A DNA stretch of 64,000 bases, taken from NCBI RefSeq assembly GCF_041146395.1, contig NC_091012.1:15242193-15306192 (forward strand), in the 5' to 3' direction. Numbering within the stretch: position 1 is the stretch's first letter; every line of letters starts with the position of its first letter. Below the pieces are notes generated by a model. It was not told the DNA's origin and ran no database searches. It was given only the letters and a program-made list of their open reading frames with translations. Positions 1 to 12,016 of the stretch are shown piece after piece. This DNA is from Eulemur rufifrons (Eukaryota > Chordata > Mammalia > Primates > Lemuridae). Position numbers and translations under genes: made by a program.

Positions 1-920
1 GCTGATATAGAGGAATCACATTAGTAGTAAAATCCCATCTCCTGGATTCCCTTTCAAAAGAGAATGAAACTATTGGCACATACGTCCATACATCTCATTT
101 TTTATGGCCTTTCCACAAGCTGGTTTCTGTCCTCTATGATAACTACATAACTCTCTGGGAAAGGTGTGTACATATCAAAAATAAAATTCTGCAGTATTAT
201 AATGATGGTACAAAAACATTTATTTATGCTATAAAATTTGAAAGACAAAATTGACAAAGAGCATTACCATATGTTAATTGATATACAATGTAAAAATACA
301 TAATTATTGACATCGATATCATAAGGTTGGGGGCAAACGTAAAGATTAAGAATTTTTGTATGCAACTGAAGTTGAGTACTTATCAGTTCAATGTATTTTG
401 CAACTTCAAAGGACTTTAGGTAATTCTCACTGTGAACATCAGGAAAATGTTCATAGAGATACAAAAAGGAAGGTGGACAAAGAAACAAAATATGTCCCTA
501 AATATTAGTGGCACATAATGAAGAAGAAAAAAAGAGGAAACAAAGAAAAAATAGTGACAAAAGTTATATAAAACAATTAATATTAGGGAAATTATAAGTC
601 CTTCCCCTTGAGAAAATTATATAAATATTTATGTACTAGTATTTCCAGTCAGAAGACACAGTTAAATAAAGGGATTAAAAAATCCAACTATATTCTCTCT
701 AAAGAGACTTTACTTCATATCTTGTGAAAACAATAGACTAAAATTGGCAGGATATAACAAGATATGCCATGAAAACTTTAAGCATATAACAGCAGTGGAG
801 TTCAAAATTATATTAGGCATATTATATTTGAAGTGAAAAATGTTACAGTTTATAAAATATACTTTAGGCCAAAACTTTCACAAGAGACAAACAAGGACAT
901 TTAATATAAAAAGAGGTCAT
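1..920. other. AT-rich sequence, nothing recognised
   Basis: No convincing coding region, RNA gene or young repeat is visible. Short open frames lack recognisable domains and look like chance frames in AT-rich DNA. Diverged old repeats may be present but I cannot name them. Confidence 0.5.
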
Positions 921-924
921 TCAC

Positions 925-1700
925 TGAGAACCCATGAAAATAAGACATATATATGATATCTATCTTTATCTCACATCAAGGTTCGCAAATATATAAAGAA
1001 AATATTGACAGAATTGAAGCAAGAAATGGACAGCAAAATAATAGGATACATTGATATTCCACTTTCAATAATAATAAAGGCAGTCAAATTAATAATAAGA
1101 AAACAGAAGATTTGAAAACACCGTAGAGCAATTAGACCTAACAGATATATAGAGAACACTCTACAGAATAATAATAGAACATGCAATCTTCTTGATACCT
1201 CATAAAACATTCTTCCAAAAAACTACCCGTTTGGCCACAAAGCAAGTCTTAACCAATTTTAGAAAACTGAAATTTTGCACATTTTAATTTCTGACCAGAA
1301 TGGAATGAAACTGTAAATAAATAACAGAAGAAACACAGAAAAATTCACAAATATATGAAAATAACACACTTTTGAACACGTTCTTGTTCAAGGGAAGAAG
1401 ACTTAATGCTGTGAAGATATCGATAGTGGTCTACAGATTCAATGCAATTCCTTTCAAATTCTCCATTTAATTTTTTCAAAAAGAGAAACAGCAAACCCAA
1501 AAATAATATGGAATCTCAAGAGACCACAAAGATCTGAACAATCATCAAAAAGAGAAACAATGCTATTCATACCATACTTCCCCATTTTAAAACATTGAAA
1601 AAGCTACAGTAGTCAATGAAGTTTTCTACTGGCAGAAAGACAGAAAACTGGACCAATGAATCAGAAAGAAACACAAATATAAACTCTTGCATATGTTGTA
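925..1700 (+). mobile_element. Ancient L1 relic (ORF2 pieces)
   Basis: Sense-strand sequence reads as badly broken L1 ORF2. Around 1130-1330 there is an endonuclease-like stretch (a decayed '...TLLDTLHKTFF...' region, then a decayed 'FSDHxGxK' region). Around 1410-1480 comes the 'VYRFNAIPFKF' block, and around 1600-1660 the 'ATVVNE..FYWQKDRKLDQ' block of the ORF2 C-terminal half. Stops and frameshifts are frequent, and much of the ORF between the blocks is missing. The degree of decay suggests an L1M-age element. Boundaries are approximate. Confidence 0.6.
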
Positions 1701-1909
1701 AAATTAAAAGGTATCTTCACACTCATATTTATTTCATCATTATTCACAAAGGAAGGTAGATGAAAGAAAACCAAACTGCCCTTACCAAATGAAAAGATAA
1801 ATACAATTTGAAATTTAGAAATAGTGGATTATTTCTCAGCTTTAATAAAACAAATAATCTAGTAACACGCACAGTAGAGATAAACCTTGACGACATTATG
1901 CTTAATGAT

Positions 1910-2057
1910 GGGATGGTGGTATAACAACATGATGAATGCAATGCACACTATCTGGGGAATGGACATGCTTGAAGCTCTGACTTGGGGGTATGGGTGGGAC
2001 ATGGGCAATATATATAATCTGAACTTTTGTACCCCCATAATAAGCTGAAATAAAAAA
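1910..2057 (+). mobile_element. Very short L1 3' tail insertion
   Basis: This 148-bp piece is the end of the young L1 3' UTR: the GGGATGG...TATA...ATGATG block, CTGGGGAATGGACATGCTTGAAGCTCTGACTTGGGGG-type unit and terminal GTACCCCCATAATAAGCTGAAATAAAAAA. It is flanked by a 6-bp AATGAT at 1904-1909 and 2058-2063, compatible with a short target-site duplication. It holds a single copy of the 3' UTR unit. The 3' end is clear; the 5' end rests on a short match. Confidence 0.75.
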
Positions 2058-2179
2058 AATGATTATTTCCCCAAACTCATAGTAACAATTTATTATATTT
2101 TTATATATTTGTATTATAAATTTACATTAACAAAGTGAAATAAAACAAATTTATAGAATTCAAAAAAAAAAGTAAGTGG

Positions 2180-3245
2180 TGTTGTAGGCAGCTTCTCTAA
2201 TTGAGATGGAGGCTCCAGATGTATTTATTTACCATGGGAACCAGTACTTATGCAAATTGATTCTCCCTGGTTCAGCAAAATCCAATATGGCAGTTCTCCA
2301 GGGGAGGTTTGGTGGGGGAACATTGATAGACCACTGTTTTCCTTTTCTCCTCCACACCCTCCCAATGGACACGAACTTTCATTCCCTGCCTGATTTTGAA
2401 ACTGGGACCCTTCCTCAGTGCTTCTCATCCTGTTGACTGTGCTGTCAGCAGACAGATGCACCAAGTGCCTGTCAATGGGAAGATCACAAGCTGAGCCAGG
2501 TGAAAAAGCACCCATAGCACTGAGAGCTGGGCATCTCAGCACAGAGAATTCCAGCATCAGCTGTGGTGGCGAGAAGGGGCCATGGTCTTCCTGTAACACT
2601 CTCAGGAAGAGTGAGTGCCAGCCTACCCTCCTCCTCTCTGAGTTGCAGCACCAGATACACTTTCCAAGGCAGGCTTGGCTGGTAGTTTGCACCCAATTGC
2701 TGAAGGCGTGCTCAGTCACTCAGTGGAGCTTTTGCTGGAAGTGTGCTACCCGATGCCCAAGGCAGGCTTAGTCACTCAGTGAAAGGTGCTTTGGCAGTTG
2801 CTATGGGGGGAGTGTGGTCACACAGCTATGAGAACCTTAAGCCAAAATTGCTTCCTGGGATGCCTGGAGTGTATCAGGTGCAGAGGAGGGGGTGTCCAGG
2901 TGCAGTGATTCTGGCTCTCTTGTTGCTCATAGCACACTCCCATGGGATGAGAGACATGCATCCTATTGCAGGCCTGAGGCACCTGGGTGGGGGAGGTCAA
3001 AATCCCTTACTTTTTCCCTGGGCTCCAGAAGTCCTGTGATTTTGTTTGTGCCAGTTCCTACCTTTTATCCTCCTCTCTTCTCAGCTGCTCAGTACCTGCT
3101 GTTAGTGTCCAAGACTCCACTTGTTTCAGACTGTATGGTCTACTGCTTACCAGGAATCATCCTCCACTCCCCTCTGTTAAATTCTCAACTGTTCTACTTG
3201 AATGGTCCGACAAGCCTTGATTCTCGTCAGCCATCTTGAAGTCTC
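2180..3245 (-). mobile_element. Antisense 5' UTR of an old L1
   Basis: A GC-richer block in AT-rich surroundings. Read on the minus strand it starts near 3240 with GGAGACTTCAAGATGGCTG, the typical start of a primate-era L1 5' UTR. It runs on with the GGTGCCTCAGGCCTGCAATAGGA, AGCTGTGTGACCACACTCCCC and ACTCTTCCTGAGAGTGTTAC style blocks of that region. Open frames here (for example 2225-2719 minus, 2743-3039 plus) overlap on both strands, match no protein family I know and are best explained by GC content. Family (L1M/L1P boundary) is inferred, not proven. Confidence 0.65.
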
Positions 3246-3569
3246 CTTACATGATTATTTCTCTCACACCAATATAATACACATTCAGCAATAAAGAACT
3301 GCTGAAATTATAATTTTTATGACTACTCACCTAGTCAAGATAAAAGAATTATAGACCACAAACCAAGAAAACAAGTAAGTTTGAAACACACTAGACATAA
3401 TTTTTACTCACACAGGCAAGCAAACACATAGAGAATTATTTTAGCACTGGATAAATTGCTAATTCATATTTAAATATTAAATCATACTATGTTAAAGTGA
3501 CCAGAGTTGAATATTGCCACACAAAATTACAATGTATAAGTAAAAACAAAGATAAAATTTACTGTACTT
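3246..3569. other. AT-rich gap, nothing recognised
   Basis: No gene or clear repeat is seen between the antisense L1 5' UTR and the sense old L1 ORF1 region. It could be decayed L1 5' sequence. Confidence 0.4.
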
Positions 3570-4822
3570 ATCACAAGATTTGAGGGAATGCAGAGGATTC
3601 ACAAAACCTATCCCACAGCAACAAAAAACATAAATCTCCAGGAACCAATGCTTATGAAATGGAGATATTTGGAGTACCTGAAAAACCTTAGAAATAATCA
3701 TCTGAAACATTCCCTACAAGAAAAACAAAACACAGACAACAAAATCTGCAAAATGATGCCTGAAGAAACTGAGATATTAACAGACATAAAAACTATAACA
3801 AGAACCTAACACAAATTTTCGAGCTGAAGAATATAATAACTGAGATGAAAAATTCACTAGAGAAGCACACTTAATGAAGCAGAAGAATCAGAAAGTTGAA
3901 GACATTTCATTTATAAATATTGAGTTATGGAAGCAAAATTTTAAAAGGGACACAACTGAAGGTGGAGTATGGGACGTATTGGACACAGTCAGGTAGACCA
4001 ATATATCTAAGAAAGGTTCCTAGAAGAAGAATAGAGTGGGAAAATGGCAGAAAGATTATTTGGAGAATAAGGCAGCTGAGAATTTTCTAAATGCCAGAGT
4101 GATAACAAAAAAAAAAAAAAAAGTACTACCAACTAAGAGGGCTTCCTCTGGGAAATATTTTTTTCAAAAACAAGAGAAAAATTAAAGATTTTCCAAGCTA
4201 AGCAAAAGTCAATGCTGTTCATCACCACGGGAGTAGGCCAGAAGAAATGTAAAGGGGGTCCACTGTGATGAAAAATAAAATTATGTTGGGTAGCATTATA
4301 AACAGTTAAAAACATAAAGCTCTGTGTTAAAGATAAATGTATAAACAGATATAGAATTCTATTTGATCATGATGGTTCATAAACCCTCATAATAAATCTA
4401 TAGAATTAAAGAAAAACTGAAAGCATAAATGTGCAAAAATCTATTCTCACATATACAATATAAAAGGTATAATTTGTGACATTAATAAGAACATGTGGCA
4501 CTTTAAGACATGTAGGTTTTTAATTTACTTTAATTGAAAGTATTACGAGATTAACATATGTTGTTATAACACAGAGATTATTTAGTCTCCATTTCCTAAT
4601 GTGGTCACAAACAGAATGCCTGTAGAAGATATGCAAAAGAAAATGTGAAAGCAATCAAAGCATGTCACTTCAAAATCAAGGAAATAAAACTAAAGAGAAT
4701 AAGACAGGCAATGAGGAACAATGTATATACAGGGCACATGGGCAAGAATTAAAAAATTTCAATGATAAATTCGTATCCTTTAGAAGTTACTTTAAATATA
4801 AGTGGTTTAAACTCTCTAATGA

Positions 4823-4838
4823 AAAATAAGATGACTTT
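4823..4838 (+). repeat. Target-site duplication, left copy (L1 4839-11168)
   Basis: AAAATAAGATGACTTT, identical to 11169-11184. It starts with AAAA on the plus strand, as expected for nicking at a TTTT/A-type site on the other strand. Confidence 0.95.
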
Positions 4839-5900
4839 CGGGAGACTCGAAGATGGCGGAATGGTGGTGACCTCCTGGATTCGTGCTCCCGGAGTGGAAG
4901 GCATGGGTCTCGGACTGCCACAACGCTAGAAGTTCACTCCCCCACAAGAACGGCGGTGTGAACCCATGGAGAATCAGCATGGGACAGAGAAAGAGCAAGA
5001 AAGGACTGAGGTGATTGAGAAATAAATCATGAAAATCTGGAGAGTGTGGGACGGTCAATAGAGAAGGGAGCGCGGGACTGCTGTACCCACCTCACCAGAG
5101 AGTGGGGTGGGTTCAGCCCCACGGAAAGCATCTTGCTCCCCCTCTGACCTCCACACCCACTCAATTGGGGATCTGCCTGAAGTCGGTGCAGAATCGCTGC
5201 GGGAGACGTGGGGCTCTGCAGAGAGGAGACATTAGCGGGAGGCATTTTGGACCCTGAAGCGCTGTGCACAGCCGAGGTGCCTAGCAAATGTCTACTATAC
5301 GCGGGCGGCGGAACTGCTTCAGTCCGGCTCTAGCAGACACCGAACTGTGTCGTTTAGGCAGGCGGCTGGATTCTCCCGGTCCCCGGCTCCTCTGGCCTCT
5401 GCCGGTCCCTGAGCATTCAACCCCAGAGACAGTGATCTGCAGACGGGCAGCGGCCATTGTCGGGTTTCACAGCCTAAACGCTACGGAGCGATTGGGTACC
5501 AGGCAGCTCCCTGGGCGCCTCCCTTCCCTAGTCCACGGACCCCCACTACGAGCTCCACCTTTGTGTGAACACTGAGTGGTTCCCCAGTTGCGAGAGAGTG
5601 GAGCGTGGACCTTGCAGACATTGGGGCAGGGTGGACCATCACCCGCGGGAACTGCAGCGGCTGGGGAACTGGGCGAACGAGGGTGCCGCTCCACTCCCCC
5701 TATCCACTGTCTTTCACGCAGAGAGAGACGGAAACCACCTTGGGAGAGGAAGAGGAGCAGCCCCCCCAGCAGAGGTAGCAAAATCCTGAACAACATGCGA
5801 AGGGCTCCCCCTAGTGACAGAGGACGCACCTTACCTGGCACTCAAGGCGTGCCCCTATCCAGACTAAAGCTGAAAGAAGGGATCTTAAGGACTCATCCAG
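4839..5900 (+). promoter_or_regulatory. L1 copy A 5' UTR / internal promoter
   Basis: 1,062 bp, GC- and CpG-rich against the AT-rich surroundings, as expected for the internal RNA polymerase II promoter of L1. The first 25 bases include AAGATGGCG, which resembles the YY1-type motif at the start of other primate L1 5' UTRs (family knowledge; binding not shown). Open frames on both strands here (for example 5288-5575 plus, 5467-5841 minus) are not recognisable proteins. The sequence is mostly unalignable by eye with the 5' UTR of copy B (36001-37942), except in its first ~100 and last ~450 bases. Confidence 0.8.
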
Positions 5901-6905
5901 ATGGGAAGGGCTCAGTGAAAGAACTCTGGGACTATAAAGAATCAAGCTGAAACCTTGCCCTCAAAGAGGATTACTAGTTCTCCACCAATTAACACAAACC
6001 AGATTCCAAATAGCAACATGTCACAGGAAGAATTTCAAACATGGATCATAAACACGCTGAACATTATGCAAGAAAAAATGGATAATCAACACAAAGAAAC
6101 CACAAAAAAGATCCAGGACTTGGAAGAAAAATTCACCAAAGAAATTGAGATACTGAAGAAAAATCAAACTGAACTCCTGGAAGTGAAGAATTTATTCAAG
6201 GAGCTACAAAACACAGTGGAAAGTCTCAAGAGCAGGGTAGATCAAACAGAAGAAAGATTCTCAGAGATCTAAGATAACACTTTCCAATTAAATAAGACAG
6301 TCACAGAGTTAGAGCAAAGAAACAAGAGAAAAGACCAGAGTCTACAAGAAATGTGGGATTATGTGAAGAAGCCTAATGTGAGAGTTATCGGCATTCCTGA
6401 GGGTGAAGAAGACAATAAGCAAGGGTTGAATAAACTATTTGAAGATATAATTGAGGAAAATTTCCCAGGCCTAGCCAAATCTCTAGATATACAGGTTCAA
6501 GAAGCTCAAAGAACCCCCGGGAGATTCACACCAAATAGGAAGACACCACGTCATGTAGTCATCAGACTGACCAAAATATCTACTAAAGAGGCCCTTCTTC
6601 GAGCTGTAAGGAGAAAGAAACAAGTAACATACAAAGGAAAGTCCATCTGAATCACGCCAGATTTCTCAACTGAAACCTTACAAGCAAGAAGAGATTGGGG
6701 CCCCATTCTCACTCTTCTGAAACAGAATAATGCCCAGCCTAGAATCCTGTACCCAGCTAAGCTCCATTTTATATATGAAGGTGAAATTAAGACATTCTCA
6801 GATAAACAAAAACTGAGGGAATTCACCAAGACAAGACCAGCTCTCCAAGAAGTACTCAAAACAGAGTTACACATGGTCCAGCACAAGAAGGACCCTCAAA
6901 TGTAA
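5901..6905 (+). pseudogene. L1 ORF1 (copy A), three in-frame stops
   Basis: ORF1 encodes the L1 RNA-binding chaperone that packages L1 RNA. The start at 5901 is chosen by alignment with copy B, whose ORF1 starts with the same ATGGGAAGGGC. The frame stays open in register throughout but has TGA at 5916-5918 (CGA in copy B, so a CpG-type change), TAA at 6270-6272 and TGA at 6648-6650. The N-terminal part is a coiled coil (heptad-like 'KIQDLEEKF', 'LKSRVDQTEERFSEI'). Then come the RNA-recognition core ('VRVIGIPEGEEDNK', 'EENFPGL') and the C-terminal domain ('TPRHVVIRL', 'QARRDWGPILTLL'). Full length would be about 334 codons, close to the family norm. It ends TAA 6903-6905. Confidence 0.92.
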
Positions 6906-6944
6906 CACTAATCAAGAGATAAATATAAAAACTCAGTTATCATA

Positions 6945-9900
6945 ATGGCTCAAGAGAGAAAACAGATCAATGAAATTCAACCCAACATGTGGATCAGCAA
7001 TCTGTCTCACTTATCAGTTCTCTCATTAAATGTGAATGGATTGAATTCCCCACTCAAGAGACATAGACTGGCCCAATGGATAAAAAAATATAAGCCAAGT
7101 ATCTGCTGTCTTCAGGAAACTCATCTAACCTGCAAGGATGCATTTAGACTGAAAGTAAAAGGGTGTAAATCAATATTCCAAGTAAATAGAACCCAAAAGA
7201 AAGCTGACGTGGTGGTTCTAATCTCTGATAATGTAGTTTTTAAATCAACAAAAGTAAAGAAAGACAAAGATGGTCACTATATACTGGTGAAGGGTACAAT
7301 TAAACAAGAAGACATAACTATACTTAATATATATGCACCCAATCTAGGTGCACCCAGATTCATAAAGCAAACCCTACTTGATCTGAACCAAATGATAGAT
7401 AACAATACTGTAATAGCTGGAGACTTTAACATCCCACTGACAGTACAGGACAGATCCTCTAAACAGAAAATAAACAAAGACATAATGGACTTAAATAGAA
7501 TTCTAGAACAAATGGGCCTGACTGACATCTACAGGACATTCTACCCAAAAACCACTGAATATACTTTCTTCTCATCAGCTCATGGGACATTCTCCAAGAT
7601 TGACCATATCTTAGGACATAAAGCATGTCTTAAAAAATTTAAAAATATAGAAATTATACCATGCATCTTCTCAGATCACAGTGGAATAAAAGTAACAATG
7701 AACCCTAACAGAAATCCTCACTTCTACTCAAAGTCATGGAAGCTAAATAACCTTCTCCTGAACACTCATTTTATAAATGAAGAAATCAAGTCAGAAATCA
7801 AAAGATTCTTTGACGTAAACGACAAAGGAGATACAACGTATCAAAATCGGTGGGACACAGCTAAAGCAGTCCTGAGAGGAAAATTTATTTCCATAAATGC
7901 CTATACCAAAAAGACAGAAAACTTACAAGTAGACAATCTAATGAATAGACTCAAAGAGCTGGAGAAGGAAGAACAGACCGATCCCAAACCCAGCAGAAGG
8001 AGAGAAATTATTAAGATTAAATCAGAACTAAATGAAAAGCACAACAATCAAACCATAAGGGAGATTAATAAAACCAAAAGATGGTTCTTTGAAAAAATAA
8101 ACAAAATTGACACACCTCTGGCTAGACTAACCAAGAGCAGAAAAGAAAAATCTCTTATAACCTCCATCGGGAACACGAAAGGGGTAATCACGACTGATGC
8201 CACAGAGATACTTGATATCATCTATGAATTCTACAAAAATCTTTATGCACACAAATTAGAAAACCTGCAGGAAATGGACAAATTCTGAAAAACACACAGC
8301 CTTCCCAGGCTCAACCAGGAAGAAATATAATTCCTGAATAGACCAATATCTAGATCTGAAATCGAAACAGCAATAAAAAACCTTCCCAAAAAGAAAAGCC
8401 CTGGACCAGATGGGTTCACACCTGAATTCTACCATACCTGCAAAGAAGAACTGGTGCCCATCTTACATAAACTATTCTCCAATATAGATAAGGATGGGAT
8501 TCTCCCCAACACTTTTTACCAAGCCAACATAATCCTGATACCAAAACCAGGAAAGGATGCAACTAAAACAGAGAACTATAGACCAATTTCTCTTATGAAT
8601 ATAGATGTAAAAATTCTGAATAAAATCCTAGCAAATCGAATCCAAGTGCTTATCAAAAAAATAATCCATCACGACCAAGTGGGCTTCATCCCAGAGATGC
8701 AGGGATGGTTTAACATACGAAAATCTATAAATGTAATTCATCACATAAATAGAAGCAAAAATAAAAACCATATGATCCTCTCAATAGATGCAGAAAAAGC
8801 ATTTGACAAAATTCAACACCCTTTTATGATAAGAACACTTAACAAAATAGGCATAGACGGGGCCTATCTAAAAATGATACATGCCATATACGACAAGCCC
8901 ACAGCCAACATCATACTGAATGGGGAAAAACTGAAAGCATTCCCACTTCGAACTGGAACCAGACAAGGCTGCCCACTGTCCCCATTACTTTTCAACATAG
9001 TATTGGAAGTCCTTGCAAGAGCTATCAGGCAAGAGAGCAGAATCAAGGGAGTCCAAATAGGGACAGAAGAGATAAAACTCTCACTCTTTGCTGATGATAT
9101 GATGTTATATCTAGAAAATCCCAAGGTTTCAACCAAGAGACTCCTGGAATTGATCAATGAATTCAGTAAAGTCTCAGGATACAAAATCAATACACACAAA
9201 TCAGAGGCATTCATATATGCCAATAACAGTCAAACGGAGAACCAAATTAAGGACTCAATACCCTTCAAAATAGCAACAAAGAAAATAAAATATCTAGGAA
9301 TATATTTAACTAAGGAGGTAAAGGACCTCTATAGGGAAAACTATGAAACGCTGAGGAAGGAAATTGCAGAACATGTAAATAGGTGGAAAACCATACCATG
9401 CTCATGGATCGGTAGAATCAACGTTGTTAAAATGTCTATACTGCCCAAAGTTATCTACAGATTCAATGCAATCCCTATTAAATTACCAACATCTTTTTTC
9501 ACAGACACAGAAAAAATAATTTTATGCTTTGTATGGCACCAGATAAGACCCCGTTTAGCAAAAGCAATCTTAAACAACAAAAACAAAATGGGAGGTATTA
9601 ATTTGCCAGACTTCAAACTATACTACAAGGCTGTGGTTCTTAAAACAGCCTGATACTGGCACAAGTGCAGGGACACAGACCAGTGGAACAAAACAGAAAA
9701 TCCAAATATAAAACCATCCTCATATAGCCATCTAATCTTTGACAAAGCAGACAAAAACATACTCTGGGGAAAAGATTCCTTATTTAATAAATGGTGCTGG
9801 GAAAACTGGGTATCCACATGTAGAAGACTAAAACAGGACACACAGCTCTCACCCCTCACAAAAATCAAATCACTGTGTTTAACAGACTTAAACCTTAGGT

Positions 9901-10822
9901 CAGAAACTATTAGAATTCTAGAAGAAAACGTAGGAAAGACTCTTACAGACATTGGCCTAGGCAAAGAATTTATGAAGAAGACCCCTAAGGCAATCACAGC
10001 AACAACAAAAATAAATAAATGGGACCTGATCAAATTAAAAACTTCTGCACAGCCAAAGAAACAATCACGAGAGTAAACAGACAACCTACAGAATGGGAAA
10101 AAAATTTCGCATACTACACATCAGATAAAGGACTGATAACAAGAATCTATTTAGAACTCAGGAAAATCAGTAAGAAAAAATCGAACAACCCTATCAAAAA
10201 GTGGACAAAGGACATGAATAGAAATTTTTCAAAAGAAGATATAAAAATGGCTAACAAACATATGAAAAAATGTTCAACATCTCTAATCATCAGGGAAATG
10301 CAAATGAAAACCACAATGAGATATCACTTAACTCCAGTGAGAATGGCCTTTATCAAAAAGTCCCAAAACTATACATGTTGGCATGGGTGTGTAGAGATAG
10401 GTACACTCATACACTGCTGGTGGGACTGTAAACTAGTGCAGCCCCTGTGGAAAGCAATGTGGAGATACCTTAAACAGATTCAAGTAGACCTACCATTCGA
10501 TCCAGCAATCCCATTATTGGGCATCTACCCAGAAGAACAAAAGTCATTCTATACAAAAGATACCTGCACCCGAATGTTTATAGCAGCACAATTCACAATC
10601 GCAAAGATGTGGAAACAACCCAAATGCCCATCAATTCATGACTGGATTAGCAAAATGTGGTATATGTATACCATGGAATATTACTCAGCTATTAGAAATA
10701 ATGCCAATATGGTATCTCTTTGGTTCTCCTGGAGAGAGCTGGAACCCATTCTATTAAGTGAAGTATCCCAAGAATGGAAAAATAAGCACCACATGTACTC
10801 ACCAGCAAACTGGTTTCCCTGA
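6945..10822 (+). pseudogene. L1 ORF2 endonuclease/reverse transcriptase (copy A)
   Basis: ORF2 supplies the nickase and reverse transcriptase for target-primed insertion. It starts at ATG 6945, 39 nt after ORF1. Endonuclease landmarks are visible: 'LNVNG' (N29), 'CLQETH' (E58), 'GDFN' (D160) and 'SDH' (D244, H245). Reverse transcriptase follows, with 'FADD' at nt 9087-9098 (about residues 715-718) and '[13 protein letters not shown]' before it. The C-terminal Cys/His-containing region lies near 10373-10432 ('[18 protein letters not shown]'). Breaks: TGA 8286-8288, TAA 8328-8330, TGA 9651-9653 (a Trp codon in sister copies) and a 1-bp deletion near 10043, where sisters have an extra G in the AAAAGCTT run. 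It ends TGA 10820-10822. Length without breaks is about 1,292 residues, normal for L1. Catalytic residues look intact despite the breaks. Confidence 0.95.
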
Positions 10823-11168
10823 GTACACATTTGGGAATAACACCAATTGGGTATCAGACAGAGGTCGGGGCTTGGTGGAAGGGATGGGTGTATACCTACT
10901 TGTTGAGTGTGATGTGCACTGCCTGGGGAATGGACACGCTTGAAGTTCTGACTGGGGGGTATGGGATGGGGGGAGGGGAGGTGTGCACATCTACATGATG
11001 AGTGTGATGTGCACTGTCTAGGGAATGGACACAACTGAAGCTCAGACTCGGGGGGATAGAGAGGCATGGGCAATGTATATAGCCTGATCTTTTGTACCTC
11101 CATAATGATCTGAAAAACAAACAAAAAATAAAAATAAAAATAAAAGTTAAAAAAAAGAAAAAAAAAGG
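10823..11168 (+). other. L1 copy A 3' UTR with duplicated G-rich unit
   Basis: Contains two tandem versions of an ~80-bp unit (about 10883-10965 and 10975-11060). Each has a TGTATACCTAC or TGCACATCTAC block, a GTGATGTGCACTG block, a GGGAATGGACAC block, then CTGACTGGGG or CAGACTCGGG and a run of Gs. The G runs (GGGGGG, GGGGGG, GGGG within 10950-10980) could form a G-quadruplex. It ends with GTACCTCCATAATGATCTG and an A-rich tail interrupted by C, T and G. Confidence 0.85.
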
Positions 11169-11184
11169 AAAATAAGATGACTTT
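11169..11184 (+). repeat. Target-site duplication, right copy (L1 4839-11168)
   Basis: AAAATAAGATGACTTT, an exact match to 4823-4838. The ancient L1 resumes directly after it. Confidence 0.95.
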
Positions 11185-12016
11185 ATAAATAAAAAACAAA
11201 GAGCACTCTACAATATGCCACCTACGAAAGCCTTCCTTTAGCTCTGAAATGTCAAATTGGTTAAAAGTAATTGTAAAAAAAAAGTATGTAAATAATTAGA
11301 GGAGGATATTGTGGCCATAATTAAAAGAAATACTCCTTAAGTCAAAAACCATCAGAAGAGACAAAGACTGTTATAACATACTGATAAAATGGGTCATTTA
11401 ACAGAAATCTATAGCACAGGATACACATAGATATATACATGCAATGCACTTATTTTATCATAGATATTTTTAAATATATATTATATACATCAGGACTTCT
11501 AAATATATTAAGCAAATAGGAACAAAAGTGTGGACAGAAGTGTTGCAAGAAACACCTAGCAACACACTAATTATAGGAGACTGCAAGACCTCACTTTCAA
11601 TAATGAATAGAAAAATTTGATAGAAGATCAATAAGAAACAGATAATGGGAAAAACATTATAGATCAGTTAGATGTGAAAGACATTTAAAGAGGTCTTCAG
11701 TGAAACGTAGCAGAATACACAATAGTTTCAATCAGACATGACAAATGCTGTTAGGACACTTAAGTTTTATCAACTGGAAGAAGTCTAAAAACATACAACA
11801 TATGTTTTTTGGCAAAAGTGAAGTGGACCTAGAAATCAAAAGCAAAAGATAAACTGGCTAATACAAAAATATGTCAAAATTAAACACACTCTTAAATGTA
11901 TTCATGTTCAATGGTCAGATGATTTAAAATTGCTGAGATGTCAACAGTATACACAGTGATATACAAATTTAATGCAATGTCTATAACTTTCCAATCATAC
12001 TTGATCTTGAGATATA

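Larger units (their letters stand above)
4839..11168 (+). mobile_element. Full-length young L1, copy A
   Basis: Complete 6.33-kb L1 retrotransposon: 5' UTR 4839-5900, ORF1 5901-6905, a 39-nt spacer, ORF2 6945-10822, 3' UTR and A-rich tail 10823-11168. It is bounded by an exact 16-bp target-site duplication, so both ends are certain. It begins CGGGAGACTCGAAGATGGCG. It sits in the same orientation inside an ancient L1, at the start of that element's endonuclease region. ORF1 has three stops; ORF2 has three stops and one frameshift, so it cannot move by itself. It is nevertheless intact in structure and far less decayed than its host. Confidence 0.95.

Noticed and set aside
2225..2719. 164-residue open frame, minus strand, and overlapping plus-strand frames in 2.2-3.2 kb
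   Set aside because: Open on both strands in a GC-rich old L1 5' UTR, with no domain, no conserved start context and no splice structure that I can support.
5288..5950. Open frames of 95-124 residues on both strands
   Set aside because: They lie in the L1 copy A 5' UTR. They do not persist in copy B, so they look like composition effects and not a conserved extra ORF (an ORF0-like frame was considered).
6551..6886. Minus-strand frame of 111 residues, and similar minus-strand frames at 7277, 8864, 9623, 39342, 41766
   Set aside because: Antisense shadows of L1 ORF1/ORF2. They recur wherever the L1 recurs, because the sense codons are conserved.
10681..11199. 172-residue minus-strand frame and Pro-rich neighbours
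   Set aside because: Antisense of the L1 3' UTR G-rich units; the same frames appear at 12.1, 22.4 and 53.0 kb.
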